Counted from the first letter of the stretch, positions 36,223-47,493 are shown. The stretch is 64,000 nucleotides of DNA from Antitrichia curtipendula (GCA_951230915.1 OX579636.1:39931912-39995911), one strand, 5' to 3'. Numbers and translations are program-made. The notes: generated by a model not told the origin, from the letters alone.

Positions 36223-37672
36223 ATGTGGTTATTCTTCTGCGTGGGACTGGATCCGGAGATATCACGATCTCATTCTATCATACTTCATTACTTACTGTTT
36301 AATACTCTTGAACTCACTGTGAATTTTGTAAATGCATTTTTTAAATACTTGACTTTCCCATTTCTTAAGAGTCATTTTAAATTTTACTCATTTTGTAAGG
36401 CACATTGTAAATATTATTGTATGGTTATATGTGAAATTCATTTGTGAGTTAGAGTTATGATTTCAATTGGATAATTTTGACCTCCGTAATTATCGTCGTG
36501 CGTGAATATACTAAAATGTGTTTGTATAGTATGCAAGTTCATTTCCAGTCGTGAGATCTCACGATGGATTGTAGGGGCGATTTTAATTGACATGTGTTGT
36601 CGTACTCATTGTGCACAGCGTCAGTCTCTTTTCTTCTTTTTGTTAAATCGCATATCATGTTGCTGGGGATAATGAAATTGTATTTAACTCTGAAGTATTT
36701 TATTTCTGTTTCTCCGAAACAATTGATGGATCATTGCATTTAGAATGGTAAGCAAGATTGAAGCCATGACATATGGCATTAAGAAATTAAAGCAAGTAAA
36801 GAGATAAATGAAGAGAATGGAGCAAAGAGAAACATGAAGACTAAGTGAAGGAGCAGAGTGGGGGACCTACACTCCAACAATCTCCATCACGTCTGAAGAC
36901 GATGGTAAGGTCCCATCATGTCTCGCGAAGATGGGGGAATGCTGGGAAGCGGTATCTTCAGTAGATTTTATTAGTGTGGGCCTCATAATGTTCAGCTGCT
37001 TAGTTCAATCAGGAGATCGCACGATCTTCCCTCTTGCCGTCCAAGGAATTTAATGGATCACCATGTACATGTCCGATAGTACAAACAGTTGGACATCTTT
37101 CGTCCCCGTAATGTCCTCCATTTTGGTTTATGTAATAGGGGATGATAGTTGTAGTTGTGCTTATGCAATTTGTTGGGCGTGTTCCTCCTATTGTCAGCAA
37201 GACTTCACCCTAAAACCGCTGAAGTCTTGAGTTGAATTTGTTTACGTAATCTTATTTCTATGGCTTGATTGGGAGATCTCATGGTCGTGTGACTTTGCCT
37301 CTAATGGATACTCTGAACTTTGTAATTCTTTCGCTGCAATGTAATGCAGATCCTTCTTTTCTTTTGTATTAATTTTTGGATCTCATATTATTTATGCCTA
37401 ATTCCACTTTCTATGTTTAAAAGAATCATTTATCTGCATGCCTCACTAGTCTTGCATTTTTGGACTGCAGTCACATTCTACACGTAATATTAACTTTCCT
37501 AAGCTCATCTGCAAATGAGATTTTCACTTGATGTTCTCTTTTCTAATCCGCCAGTTCTATTCGGTACGCGGTTCTGTAGTAATGCATATTCATCGTGATA
37601 TCTCACAATCATTCGACGTCTTCTTCTGTCTTTACATCATTTCTGTGTGCTGAGATGTACTTGGTCTTTGCA
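36223..37672. other. Intergenic or intronic stretch with dyad motifs
   Basis: No gene found. Dyad motifs at about 36,249, 36,548-36,565 (gtcgtgagatctcacgat), 37,014, 37,267 and 37,592-37,609. The stretch may be an intron joining the two FCP1-like modules, or the spacer between two genes. Confidence 0.5.
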
Positions 37673-38150
37673 GAAGGTGATGCTCCTTGTACTGACTGGG
37701 GATCTCTGCGTTAAGGGCGGTGTAGAGGATCTTCCACATAATATACAAATACGGGCTGGCTTCCACGATCTTCTGCGATATCTTGTTGAAAAAACTCACT
37801 GTTGCTTGTGGGCGGCAGTGCAACCTTCGACATTAGCTGTTCTCCTTCGACGTATTCTACTGCTGGAGATTCTTTCAAGGTTCCTTTTCTTTTCTGGATC
37901 CGACAATCCACGCAAGAACCAACTGTATCCGCGGCGTCATGCACTACTGAGGACTCTTTCAAGTAATCCTCAGACGCGCAGGGTACTCTTGAATGACACT
38001 GTCGTAATGCTTGTTCTTGATCCTCTGAATTGGGCACGTCCGCATTTACTTCAACCGGCGTTGCATGTGAGGGATGATGTAGATACTTCAGATTGGCAAT
38101 GTGCGCACGTTATAGGACCGCGCTTTGATTGGTCGTGGGCCCAGAAATAA
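37673..38150 (+). CDS. Second FCP1-like HAD module (exon, possibly separate gene)
   Basis: An open frame of about 158 codons that begins after an acceptor (gtctttgcag, ending 37,672) and ends at TAA 38,148-38,150. LLVLTGDLCVKGGV occupies the place of the FCP1 catalytic loop. IRAGFHDLLRYLVEKTHCCL and WAAVQPSTLAVLL correspond to the RPGFHDFL and WSA-STL segments of FCP1/SCP-like phosphatases, and VVMLVLDPLN resembles the late DDSP-type motif. The nucleophile Asp of DxDx is not in place, so it is probably catalytically dead or degenerate. No upstream coding exon could be assigned; it may be the last exon of the gene ending near 36,222 or a duplicate. Unlike the first module it has no internal stop. 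Confidence 0.5.
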
Positions 38151-38718
38151 GCATAGGTTCACATGGAACTAGTGGCACTTATTTGATTGGCACCCATTCG
38201 ATTTGAATGGCACGTATTTGTTGCATCCAAATGATTATAAAGTCCTTTTCGCTTGTTATCACTTGGGTTGTGTACAGTCATTGCTTTGGCTGTTTTGTAT
38301 TGTGTTTTCAAGTAGTGGGTTCGCCCTATTCGTTTCACCAAAAAGTAAAAGATGATTATGAATTGGTGAATCCACCTTCTGTATTTCACTGTTATTATAA
38401 CTTATCAAATGTCCGTAACTGCATGAATGTTTTGCCTCATCACATCTTTCTTCTTGGGTAATGCTCTGCGAAATATGTCGTGACATCTCCCGATCTGTAA
38501 TGTCGCATATTTAAAGCCAACCCTAAATACGAATGCATCAATTTGTTCCTACACTTTAAATCCAAAAGGGATACAATTCCACTGCATTAACAATCTCCCG
38601 ATGACTCCACATCCTAAGGCAGTTTAAGCCTCCATCGAAAGGCATTGCGGCCTCAGTTTACATAAGATCAGGATATCCTACGATGCCCTAAACCTTCACA
38701 AAGTCCAGAATTCCCGCT
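38151..38718. repeat. Right subterminal region with dyad motifs
   Basis: Between the last coding exon and the right TIR. Motifs at 38,477-38,494 (gtcgtgacatctcccgat), about 38,593 (half) and 38,667-38,684 (atcaggatatcctacgat). No gene seen. Confidence 0.75.
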
Positions 38719-38747
38719 AAAGTCCAGAAGTAGTTAAATGTGGCATA
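38719..38747 (-). repeat. Right terminal inverted repeat
   Basis: Reads TATGCCACATTTAACTACTT from the outer end inwards on the minus strand, matching the left TIR at 16,774. Confidence 0.9.
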
Positions 38748-38749
38748 GG

Positions 38750-39617
38750 TTGTATATTTTTGGATTTCAATATTCCTTGGAAGTATTAATTTATTCAGAT
38801 GAAACATTTGTTAAGCGCACTATATTCATCGTTTAGATTATAGACATTGGTGTGCTTAATGAGGTTGGGATCTATAAGATGATAGGAGAAGTCCCTATTA
38901 AAGTTGGGCAAAGGAAGAATCTAGTACCCTTCAATCATGACTACCCCTAGTATTGACCCTATTAGAAACTTGAGGTTAGAAATTGATTGATGGATGACTT
39001 CAAGATTAGTGTAGAAATGATGAATGCATCTATTTGTCCAAAAATTGAATCATTTTTGAAAAGCGCCTTGGTGATAAGTATTACAATCCTTTTGAGATCA
39101 GCTACATGCTTCAAATGGTTGAAAATTGAGCTACCAAATGGATCAGAAGTCTTTTTCATTCATTTTCTTCACTACTCGAGGGAAAATGTTTGCTTATTGA
39201 CAAAGAGCTTTATAAACATGTTTTTGATGCATCACATATGAACCCAATTGTTGAATATGTGAAAAAATAGTGGCCAAAATGATAGAAGACCTTAGGTACA
39301 GTTGTAGAAGTCATATAATTTTTTGACCGGAACAAATCCTTTTTTTTAAGTGTAAATTATTTTTTAAAGTTCTTTATCAATTGAAAAGTGAAAGAATGAA
39401 AATTGGATTGTCATTTTTTGCTACCTAAGTAAAGAAAAATTGTCAAACTACAAAAAGCACAGCCAATTTTTGAGATTTTTAACATGGTTTTTCTTTGTTG
39501 AAGTTGGAATGACTATTTTATGGCATGATCATTGCAATGCCATTTGTATGTGCACATGAGCGGAATTTTTATCATTCACTATAAACATCTATCTAAAAGT
39601 TGTCTCTCTAGGGTACA
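38750..39617. other. AT-rich unit spacer (right part, unit 2)
   Basis: Continues the spacer interrupted at 16,771. The sequence follows 55,665 onward in unit 4 (for example tgatggatgacttcaagatt against 56,510), with a deletion. No gene seen. Confidence 0.45.
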
Positions 39618-39626
39618 TTGCAACCA

Positions 39627-40000
39627 CCGTTCATGGAAGTGGCTAAATTTTGTTCCATTGCTACTTAAATTCTTTAGTAGCTAAAAGTACATTGGAAAAA
39701 ATCCTTGAAAAAAATTAGATTTTAGCCAAGACTACAACAAACAATAGAATTTGATAGCCAATGTGCAACTTCCTCCACATTGAAATTAGCATCTATTTAG
39801 TCAACTTTGTATTATAGTACTCCCATTAATCCTTTACAACTTGCAAAATCCTTCCTTTCCTATTTTTTTTTAATAATACTCACGCTCAAGGTAGCCAAAG
39901 TTGATGCCCATTTGTCTTGGAGGTAGCATATTGCACTATATATTACTAAATTAGGTAGCAAGTTGCACTAAATTCCATAAAGTAGTTATGGGATCATTGG
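39627..40000 (-). mobile_element. 374-bp non-autonomous element with perfect 9-bp target duplication
   Basis: Flanked by ttgcaacca at 39,618-39,626 and 40,001-40,009. The sister unit shows the empty site (gtacattgcaatcaatttaatg near 47,258). It is an inverted copy of 23,490-23,863, the same length. Starts CCGTTCATGGAAGTGGCTAA and ends TTATGGGATCATTGG. Likely Mutator-like from the 9-bp duplication; no coding sequence. Confidence 0.85.
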
Positions 40001-40235
40001 TTGCAACCAATTTGATGTACAATAATAATTTTGTCACCATATTCCCGAATTCATATCCTCTCTTACTACCAACCCTTTCACCTTCTATTTAAACCCAAAA
40101 CCCTAAAAAACTGCAATAGGTTTAATCATCCACAGCCATGGGGTAGATGTCATTACTTTACCCATGGCTATACGCTTGTCTGTCTAGGTTAAGAGTAGAA
40201 AGCAAGGGCAAATTAGCAAGTCCTTTTTTTTATGC

Positions 40236-40625
40236 AGTACTGCTCTAAGGAAGTGACATTAGAGAAGGAGATATTAGAATATTGCATTGAGGAAGTGATA
40301 TTACAGAAGGAGATATTAGAGAACTGCTGCAGTGAGGAAGTGACGTTAGAGTGCTGCAGTGAGGAAGTGACATTAGAGTACCGGTACTGCACTGAGGAGG
40401 TGATATTAAAGAAGGAGATATTAGAGCACTGCTGCAGTGAGGAAGTGACATTAGAGTACCGGTACTGCACTGAGGAGGTGATATTAAAGAAGGAGATATT
40501 AGAGCACTGCTGCAGTGAGGAAGTGACATTAGAGTACCGGTACTGCACTGAGGAGGTGATATTAAAGAAGGAGGTATTAGAGCACTCCTGCAGTGAGGAA
40601 GTGATTTTAAAGAATGTCATATTAT
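40236..40625 (+). repeat. Minisatellite 5' of ZnF-UBP copy 2 (78-bp higher-order unit)
   Basis: The phrase ccggtactgcactgaggagg starts at 40,381, 40,459 and 40,537, a 78-bp (26-codon) period, with simpler 27-36-bp units before it. The plus strand stays open from 40,232 to 40,627 (EEVTLEYRYCTEEVILKKEI and so on). A TAG at 40,625 breaks the frame before the ZnF-UBP start codon, unlike in copies 1 and 3. Confidence 0.9.
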
Positions 40626-40716
40626 AGAAGGGGATACTAAAGAGGATTTCCCACATTTCAAACATTTCAAAGCCAACAAATTTCCCGCGTCGTTGCGCAG
40701 ATTGCTGCTGCAGCTC

Positions 40717-41355
40717 ATGGCGACTGATTGAGACACCCTGGTAAGCTCCGCACTTTCTTATTCCCTGGCCTTTCCATTCTCCATGCGTTCCTTGAATCAC
40801 AAGAGCTTGAAATTTGGAGCTCGTTTCATAATTAGGATTTCTTGTCACCAACCTGGTTCGTTTCCTGTCATGGAGCCGAGCATGCGACTGAAATCTGCAC
40901 ATTGTGTCAGATCGATTCGCTTTCTATGTGAAGATGATTTCTTTATCTTTTCCGTTTTCGTTTTTTCCTTGTGACGTAGCTGGGATTGTACTGTACTGCC
41001 AGGGCGGGGAATTGGGATACGATTTCGTGGGGGAGCGATCAGGATGGGTGGAGGCTTACACAGAGTGCCTTCATATTCAGCACCTGAGTGCCGACACACA
41101 AAACTTACGACGGTTTGATACACATTCTGTAAAACGTAAGCTTTCTTTTGCTTGTGACCACAGGTGATTCTTTATAGCTGAAATCCAATTGGTCTTCTTC
41201 GTCCTTCCTTCTTTATAGCTGCACATCTGGATGCTCAGGTTATTCTGCAACTACGACCTAGTTTCGAATCTCCTCATCTTATGAAATTTGGAGAGCCTGC
41301 ACCCTCGCGGACTGAGTTGGAAAATGGCGACCCTGTAAATTTAGAACTTTCATGA
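40717..41355 (+). pseudogene. ZnF-UBP gene copy 2, broken
   Basis: Exon 1 (ATG at 40,717) has an in-frame TGA as its fifth codon, though the donor GTAAGC is kept. Exon 2 (41,003-41,135) codes for YDFVGERSGWVEAYTECLH and further, but a 2-base length difference near its end loses the Cys of the CxxC pair. The central zinc-finger exon is missing. The last exon survives at about 41,228-41,355 (VILQLRPSFESPHLMKFGEP), ending in TGA. The same deletion junction occurs in copy 1, so the two share an already broken ancestor. Confidence 0.7.
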
Positions 41356-42334
41356 TGAAATATTGCTTTCTGTAGTAGTATGTTTTTATTGGTGAATGGT
41401 TTATGAATGAGTAAATGGTATTGCCTGTGCAGTTTCAGCAATAAATTCATACTGAACTTCAACATCAAGTAGGCACAGAATAGTCTAGATAGGAAGACAC
41501 AGCGTGCATTCCAAGGTGATCATATATGGAAGAAATCAATCTTGTCCTTGTCCTGATGAAGTTTCAGGCGCTGGTGCAATCTAAAAGGTGAGACACAATG
41601 ATGTTTCACACGATTTTCCTCAGAAATCGTTGCTGTTCTATTGTCGGAAAGCCAGTCCTCGCTCTTCCGCTACAGAATCCAGAATGATCCAGTTAGTTTC
41701 ATCAGCTCTTGTTTACAAATCCAATACTCGATCGTACTATCATGACAAAAAATTGTTATTAAAAATGCTCCGCTTCCGTCATAGGGCACCCTTGATTGGT
41801 AACAAAGAGTTGCAAATGGTATAAAAACTGAAGAGCAATCGCGGTGCACAAGCATCGACTGTACTCATATCAAACATCCGTAAATATTGAGCCCATGACA
41901 ACCTGCTTACCATGATGAAATTCTCCTCGGTCTCTGGTTCCACTAGAATGCTGCCATTTGAAAATTCACAATGCGGGAGCGCAACCCAGAAACTCAGAAA
42001 TTCACATTCTAACTTGCTTAACTCACATAAGACTGGAAAGAGGCAAATAACGCATCGACTCATGTTCCAGGCACAATTTCTAGTTGCTGGTGGATTAGAC
42101 AAGAACTGACGCAATCAACAGTCAAAACATAAATAATTACAATAGGGGTGAAATTGATAATCTTGAGCATGGGTTCAGTCTAAAAAAGGGATGTCAACAG
42201 TCCTCTTCGACGCTGTGAATATGTGAACAGAAAATTGTTTGTTGGAACGGTGCAAAAACGACATCAGAATTAACCCAAAATGGGAGATAAAAAAAGTCCT
42301 CTTCCGGTCTTCAGGAGCGAGTTCCAAGTGTTGT
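41356..42334. other. Conserved block between ZnF-UBP and B3 (unit 3)
   Basis: Matches 49,200-50,295. No assignable gene. On the minus strand a stretch with open frame (42,114-41,779, FWVALPHCEFSNGSILVEPE) ends at a good donor (ATCATG|GTAAGC at about 41,913), and an acceptor (CCTTTTAG) lies near 41,582. These could be 3' untranslated exons of the B3 gene or a small unknown gene. Confidence 0.4.
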
Positions 42335-43623
42335 TCAACTCAGGTGCGAAGTGTCTGGAGTTCTGAGCCCACACTGACAGGTCGGGGATTCCGAAATTTC
42401 TCGAACCACGAAGTAAGAATCAGCCATCAATGAAAACTGAAGCTCTTGCCCTTCCTTCAAGTCATTGTCGCGCACAAATCGGCTCCAATCAGCAGGACTG
42501 AAGTAGACCTGGACGAGGTTTCGCGACCTGCGATGACAAGTCATAACGTAATTCCGAGAATTTTCATGGATCCCTTGGAGTTTGACAGAGTCGTGAACGC
42601 GGTCGCCATGCTTCCTTATGAAGTGCGCCGGAAAATCCTGCATGCATAAGGAAAAAAAAGGCAGATTCAAATCGAAGTTTGAAATTTGAAAAGTGAATAT
42701 CCACAAATTGTAAGAAGTCCTTAAATGCAGCCAAACTTGATAAAGGGCAAACTTCAATGGTTAACACATCATTCACTGTCTGCCTTTCAATCTTATGATT
42801 TAGCAGACGGAGTGCAATAAGAAGGTAATGTGAATGATTCAGTTGGAGTGAATACTTTTAAAATTGAGGGCTCCCTAGAAAACAGATGAAACTCACAAAT
42901 TGTCCTAATTTAAATTTCCCAGTGGGTCGACCGATGCTTGAGGCCACCAATCGTTTGGAGAAGCGAGGCACTTCTTCTTCACCTTCGTCAGATTGACGTT
43001 CTCCCTCGTCTGGAAAGTATGGAGACGCGTTGGGTCCACGAAATAGATGAACTTCAAACTCGGATCTTGCGTCCTCCCTGAGGACAAAAATCACATAATC
43101 TCCCCTCTCGAGACGGTTGTCAGCAACGAAAGCAGACCATCCACCCACGATCTGCACTTTTAGTGTCGCAGCCACGCAAAGATGCACACACCATGACGTT
43201 GAGGATCTCCCAGTGGAGGTCTGAACTCGAAGGGTAGTCAATTCTTCAATCTTGTCACCGTTCTCTTTCACAAACTGGGCAGGCAGTGACTATGTACAAG
43301 AAACCCAAAGAAAATGAGCACCCATGCAAGGAATTCAGTAGCAGCACAAAAATCACAAACGGAAATGAGATTGGAGTGCAACAGTGAAGTACCAATTTCG
43401 CAGTTTGTTTGGGTTGCTGAAGGGCGGTCTTGGGGAGGACCTTCACAAAGTGGATGTACCCTGAGTGCTGCATCCGTGCAAGAACATCAGGCATGTTGTG
43501 TACGTTATGGTCACGGTGACGATTTGGAGTCCTCAAAACAGTCGGCTCGGTCTCTCGTTTTATCTTTGCAGATGGATGGCAGTGTGTGAAAATCGCAGTC
43601 ACAATCAGAGCTGTGACAAGCAT
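42335..43623 (-). CDS. B3-domain protein, copy B (two B3 domains, shortened linker)
   Basis: Exon 1 is 43,623-43,393, exon 2 43,289-42,897, exon 3 42,637-42,335; all introns are in phase 0 with GT/AG borders. B3 domain 1 spans exons 1-2 (IHFVKVLPKTALQQP, then GDYVIFVLREDARSEFEVHL). B3 domain 2 is in exon 3 (DFPAHFIRKHGDRV, VQVYFSPADWSRFV, GQELQFSLMADSYFVV). Compared with copy C, the acidic and Gln/His-rich linker is deleted (GERQSDEGEEEVPRFSKR), removing about 57 residues. The ancestral start ATG (MNRET) has become ATA (IKRET). Translation could start at an upstream in-frame ATG (43,623, MLVTALIVTAIF), adding a hydrophobic N-terminus. Open throughout, so possibly expressed, but the start change makes function uncertain. 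Confidence 0.65.
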
Positions 43624-43639
43624 CGCGACACAGCAATAG

Positions 43640-46600
43640 TCAGTGATTTGAAGCTCTTTTAGTGTAATTGCACTTTAATTTGCTGAAGTTAGTCAAGGAT
43701 TGGAAGTTAGATCTTTACTACATTATCTATGTAAGCCAAGAATTACTTAATAGAGTACTTTGAATAGTGAATCTTGTCAGTTTTCTAGAGTTCAAGTGAC
43801 TCTAAGGAATCAGATGAAAATACAACCTAGAAGAAAGTTGAACTATATTAGAGCAAGTAAAAAAGAATCTATATCAGTCAGGCACAACACAACAACCAAG
43901 GTAGCTTGGTGTGACAAAGCATAATTTTGGAAGCAACAAAAGCCTTCTTCTACTCAACTCTAGAAGTAAGGTATAGACATGGACAACTCTAGCAATGTGC
44001 ATGAATAGCAAGGCATGGACAATACACATATGGAAAGTAGAAATCAATGTACTAGTTACAAACCGACTTACCAAAGGGATAAATCATATGAGCATAATCA
44101 AGTCTTGGTTCTAAAAGTGTCCTTTTGTAACCTTTACCATTAGTGCATTCAAGAATTTCTACATACACTTTTGTTTTTGAAAACCCTTTCAAAGTCAGAA
44201 CCTCCTATCATAATAAATAAACCATGAATAGGTGCATGCATATGACTATCTAGAGTACACAACTACAAGGTATCTTAATTAAATCCTAAAATATCAAACT
44301 ACCATCACAAGAGCATAGAAATCGATTCTCACCTAGAGAGAAATTGGCCAACGACTATGTGCTTGCTTGTTGGCCTACTCCACTATGTGCAACAGTCTAA
44401 TCCTATGGTTTCCTTGTTTCATGCCCAAGGAACTAAAGAAGCCTCACTTTGTAGCGTACTCCTACACTGTTCCAATAGAAAACCAAGCCAACATTTAGAT
44501 AGCAAAAGCAAAGCAAAGCAAGTTGTAGAAGCCTTACGTTGTAATCAAGTGCATTTGCAATAGAAAGCCCCAAGCAGGCACTAAGACAACAAAAGCAAGG
44601 GGAGAGATTTGAAGCAATTGGAGTAGAAACCAATTGAAAGAAAGTGATGCTAATGCAATACAAACAGACAAGGAAAGGATTGATATAAGAAAACAAGAGT
44701 TTTATGGACAAGGAGTTGTAAGAGTCTTACCTTGTTTGTTGGCACTACTCTAATGCGTGGAACAATCTAATCTTTGGTTTCCTCGCTTGATTCATAAGAA
44801 GTTGTAGAAGCTTCACCTTGCTTGTTGGAGCTACTCTACTACGTAAAACAATCTGTGCAATAATCTACAACCTCTTGATTTCCTCGTTTCATGCACTAGA
44901 AACCTCACTTTGTAATCTACTACAATTTATAAACAATAAATTTTAACATACTTGCAAATCTATTTTATTTTAAAACTAACTTGACTTATAATAAAATATA
45001 TAAATATTATGGTGATTAATAGAATTTTATTATTCAAATTTAACAAATTAGAAATTTAAAAGTACAATCTTGGATTTTTTAATTAATTTTTTTATTAAAT
45101 ATAATTTTATAAATTTTTATTTATTTATTTTTAAATTAAACTTTTTATGATTTTAAATCTTCAATATTTTAAATTAATACTTGATCAAAATTGGCAACAA
45201 ATTAGAAAAGAAGTGCGTTATAGTGTAGCAACAATAGTAACCCTTCTATGTAAGCTAGACATGCATTATTATACTTAATTGGTATTATTACATTTGCAAT
45301 GGTTTTGGATATTAATAACATCTTAGTCTAATATAGAAAATATATTTTGCTAGAAATAATATTTCCTTTTCCCCCCCTAAGGAACTAATAAAAGAGCTCA
45401 AATTGAATATTTCAAGAAATTTGGAGAAGCTCTTGTGACTTTCTTATTTTAAATTTTTGCATGAATTCTCTTAGAATGAAGGCCAATCATCCTAATTTAT
45501 ATATGTACTTTTGTTTCATATGAATCACATTAATTTGCTAAATATTACAAAAATTATGTATAAATATTTAAATTTCAATGCCAAAACAAGTAACTAAAAT
45601 TATGTTCTAAAAGAAATTTACTTATTTATTTGAGTGTTCAAAAATATAATATCAACACAAAAGCATTAAACCATTCCATCTTGAATAATGAAATTAAAGT
45701 TGTGTGAACTTTTATTTTTTGGGCAATAAAATGAGAAATAAAAATAAAGTCAACTTTAAAATTCAAATTTTTAAATTTTCTACATTAAAAAACATGGTAT
45801 ATATGTTCTTTACTAAAACATTTGCACCACTAGAATTTTCAATTCTCAGTTTCTAATTTCATTGCTAAAAACTAATAAAACATTTATTTTCAATATAGTT
45901 GAATGAACTTCATCCATTTCATATAGCTCCTACAATATTCTTTTAAAAACATTTGTAATCCATTTTGTACATGCTGGTTCTTTTAGCCCTGTATTTGTTG
46001 CATGTTATTGTATATCTTTGTATAAGTATCTATATTACCCTATTTTCATCAAATTGGACAAATAAAAAGGTTGAAGTTTTGGGAATTCAATATTATTTTG
46101 GAAGTGAGAATTTATTAAGGTGAAACATTCCTTAGAAGTACTAAGCTTATCATCCAAAATATGGGCACTAGAGCACTTAATCAGAAGTTTATGAGATGAT
46201 CAAGAAAATAATTGGAGAAGTTCATATTACACAGATGTCCTTGAGTTCTCTATTTTCTAAGACTGACTTCAAAAAGCACACTTGTATTAACCAATCAAGC
46301 ATTGCAATAGATGAATAGTTCATTGTAACTATTCGGTTTCAAAAATTGAGATGTAACCACATCATCAACCTTGATGAGTTTGATGCAATCAAAATGTAAT
46401 TTCGTAACCATTTTCAAATTTCATTGACTTTGGAAAACTTATAATTCAAGGTTTGGGATGAGTAAAACAAGTTCATTGAGTTTGGAGAACTTTATGATGT
46501 GGCTTTTTGTGCCTTTGACATGCTTAAAGTAGTTTTATAAAGTTGGTTGAAGGAAGAATCTAGTTTCCTTTAAATTGTGACTCCCCCTATCATTAATCCT

Positions 46601-47480
46601 ATTAGGATGTTGAGGCTAAAAATTGGTTGATAGACGACTTTGAAGATTAATGTAGAAATGAAAAATGCATCTTTTCATCAAAAAATTGAATCATTTTTGG
46701 CAAAGTCTTTTGGTGATAGGTATTACATTCCTTTCAAGGTTAGCCCTCAAATGTATGCAAGGATAAAAATACATCCTTTGGACAGTTGATAATTGAGCTA
46801 CCGGATGGATTAGAAATCTTTTCTAACCATTTTCTTCATTATTTAAGGAGAATTTTTTTTTATTGATAGGGAGATTCATAAACATATTCTAGAGGAATTT
46901 CATTTGAATCAAAGTGTTGAATTGGTGAAATAAATGGGTTCCAAAATAGATAGAGATTTGTAACTACAATTTTAGAAGCCATATACAATTTTTTTGTTTG
47001 GGACAAACTCATTTTGGAATGTGGAAACTACTTAACTGACAGTTCTTTATTGAGTGAGTAACGCAAGAATGTCAAGGAAGAAGTGCCAAGCCATGGAAGT
47101 GAAAGCATGGTCAAATTTTGAAATTTCTAACATGATTTTCTTTGTTGAAGTTGGTAAGGCTATTTTATAGTATGATCATTGCAGTGGTATTAATGTGTGC
47201 ACATGAGCAAAAAATCTATCAATCAATTCAAGCATCTATTCCAAAGTTGCTCACCAAGGTACATTGCAATCAATTTAATGAACAATAACAATTCTGCTAC
47301 CATTTTGTCAAATTCATGTACTCTCTTACCGCCAACCTACTACGTACGGCCACAAATAATTTGCAATACAATTCAACACCCATGGCCATTGGGCAGATGT
47401 CATCACTTTGCTCACGGCTATAGGCCCCTCCATATGGGTAATAAAAAAAGTGAGTCCAAATGATTTATTTTCTCTAGACA
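43640..47480. other. Conserved upstream block and shortened AT-rich spacer (unit 3)
   Basis: 43,640-44,920 is the block upstream of B3, with the tgttggc-ctactc repeats near 44,368-44,900. 44,930-47,480 is an AT-rich spacer collinear with units 1 and 4 but with large deletions. No gene seen. Confidence 0.5.
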
Positions 47481-47493
47481 CTAACACACTGAG

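Larger units (their letters stand above)
16774..38747. mobile_element. 21,974-bp DNA transposon with TIRs, two divergent genes and dyad-motif arrays
   Basis: The ends are inverted repeats of about 29 bp with two mismatches: left 16,774-16,802 starts TATGCCATATTTAACTACTT, and right 38,719-38,747 read inverted starts TATGCCACATTTAACTACTT. They are flanked by GG at 16,772-16,773 and 38,748-38,749. Joining the flanks while keeping one GG gives caaataaggaggttgtatat, the same length as, and nearly identical to, the empty sites in units 1, 3 and 4 (for example caaataaaaaggttg at about 46,060). That makes insertion plus a 2-bp duplication the best reading. Inside are a leftward DUF7869-type transposase, a rightward FCP1-like gene set, an AT-rich core with a satellite, and dozens of 18-bp dyad motifs. 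The superfamily is not certain; the gene content does not match standard CACTA, hAT or MULE elements that I know. Confidence 0.85.

Noticed and set aside
16829..38690. The dyad motifs as a CRISPR-like array
   Set aside because: Spacing is irregular (tens to thousands of bp), copies are imperfect and palindromic, and the context is eukaryotic with introns.
16774..38747. Integrated large DNA virus or virus-like element
   Set aside because: No capsid, packaging ATPase, polymerase or other viral hallmark is visible; TIRs, target duplication and a DDE-type transposase explain the region.
16772..38749. TA as the target duplication of the large element (TA|TGCC...GGCA|TA)
   Set aside because: Removing the element with a TA duplication leaves extra bases compared with the sister empty sites; a GG duplication restores their exact length.
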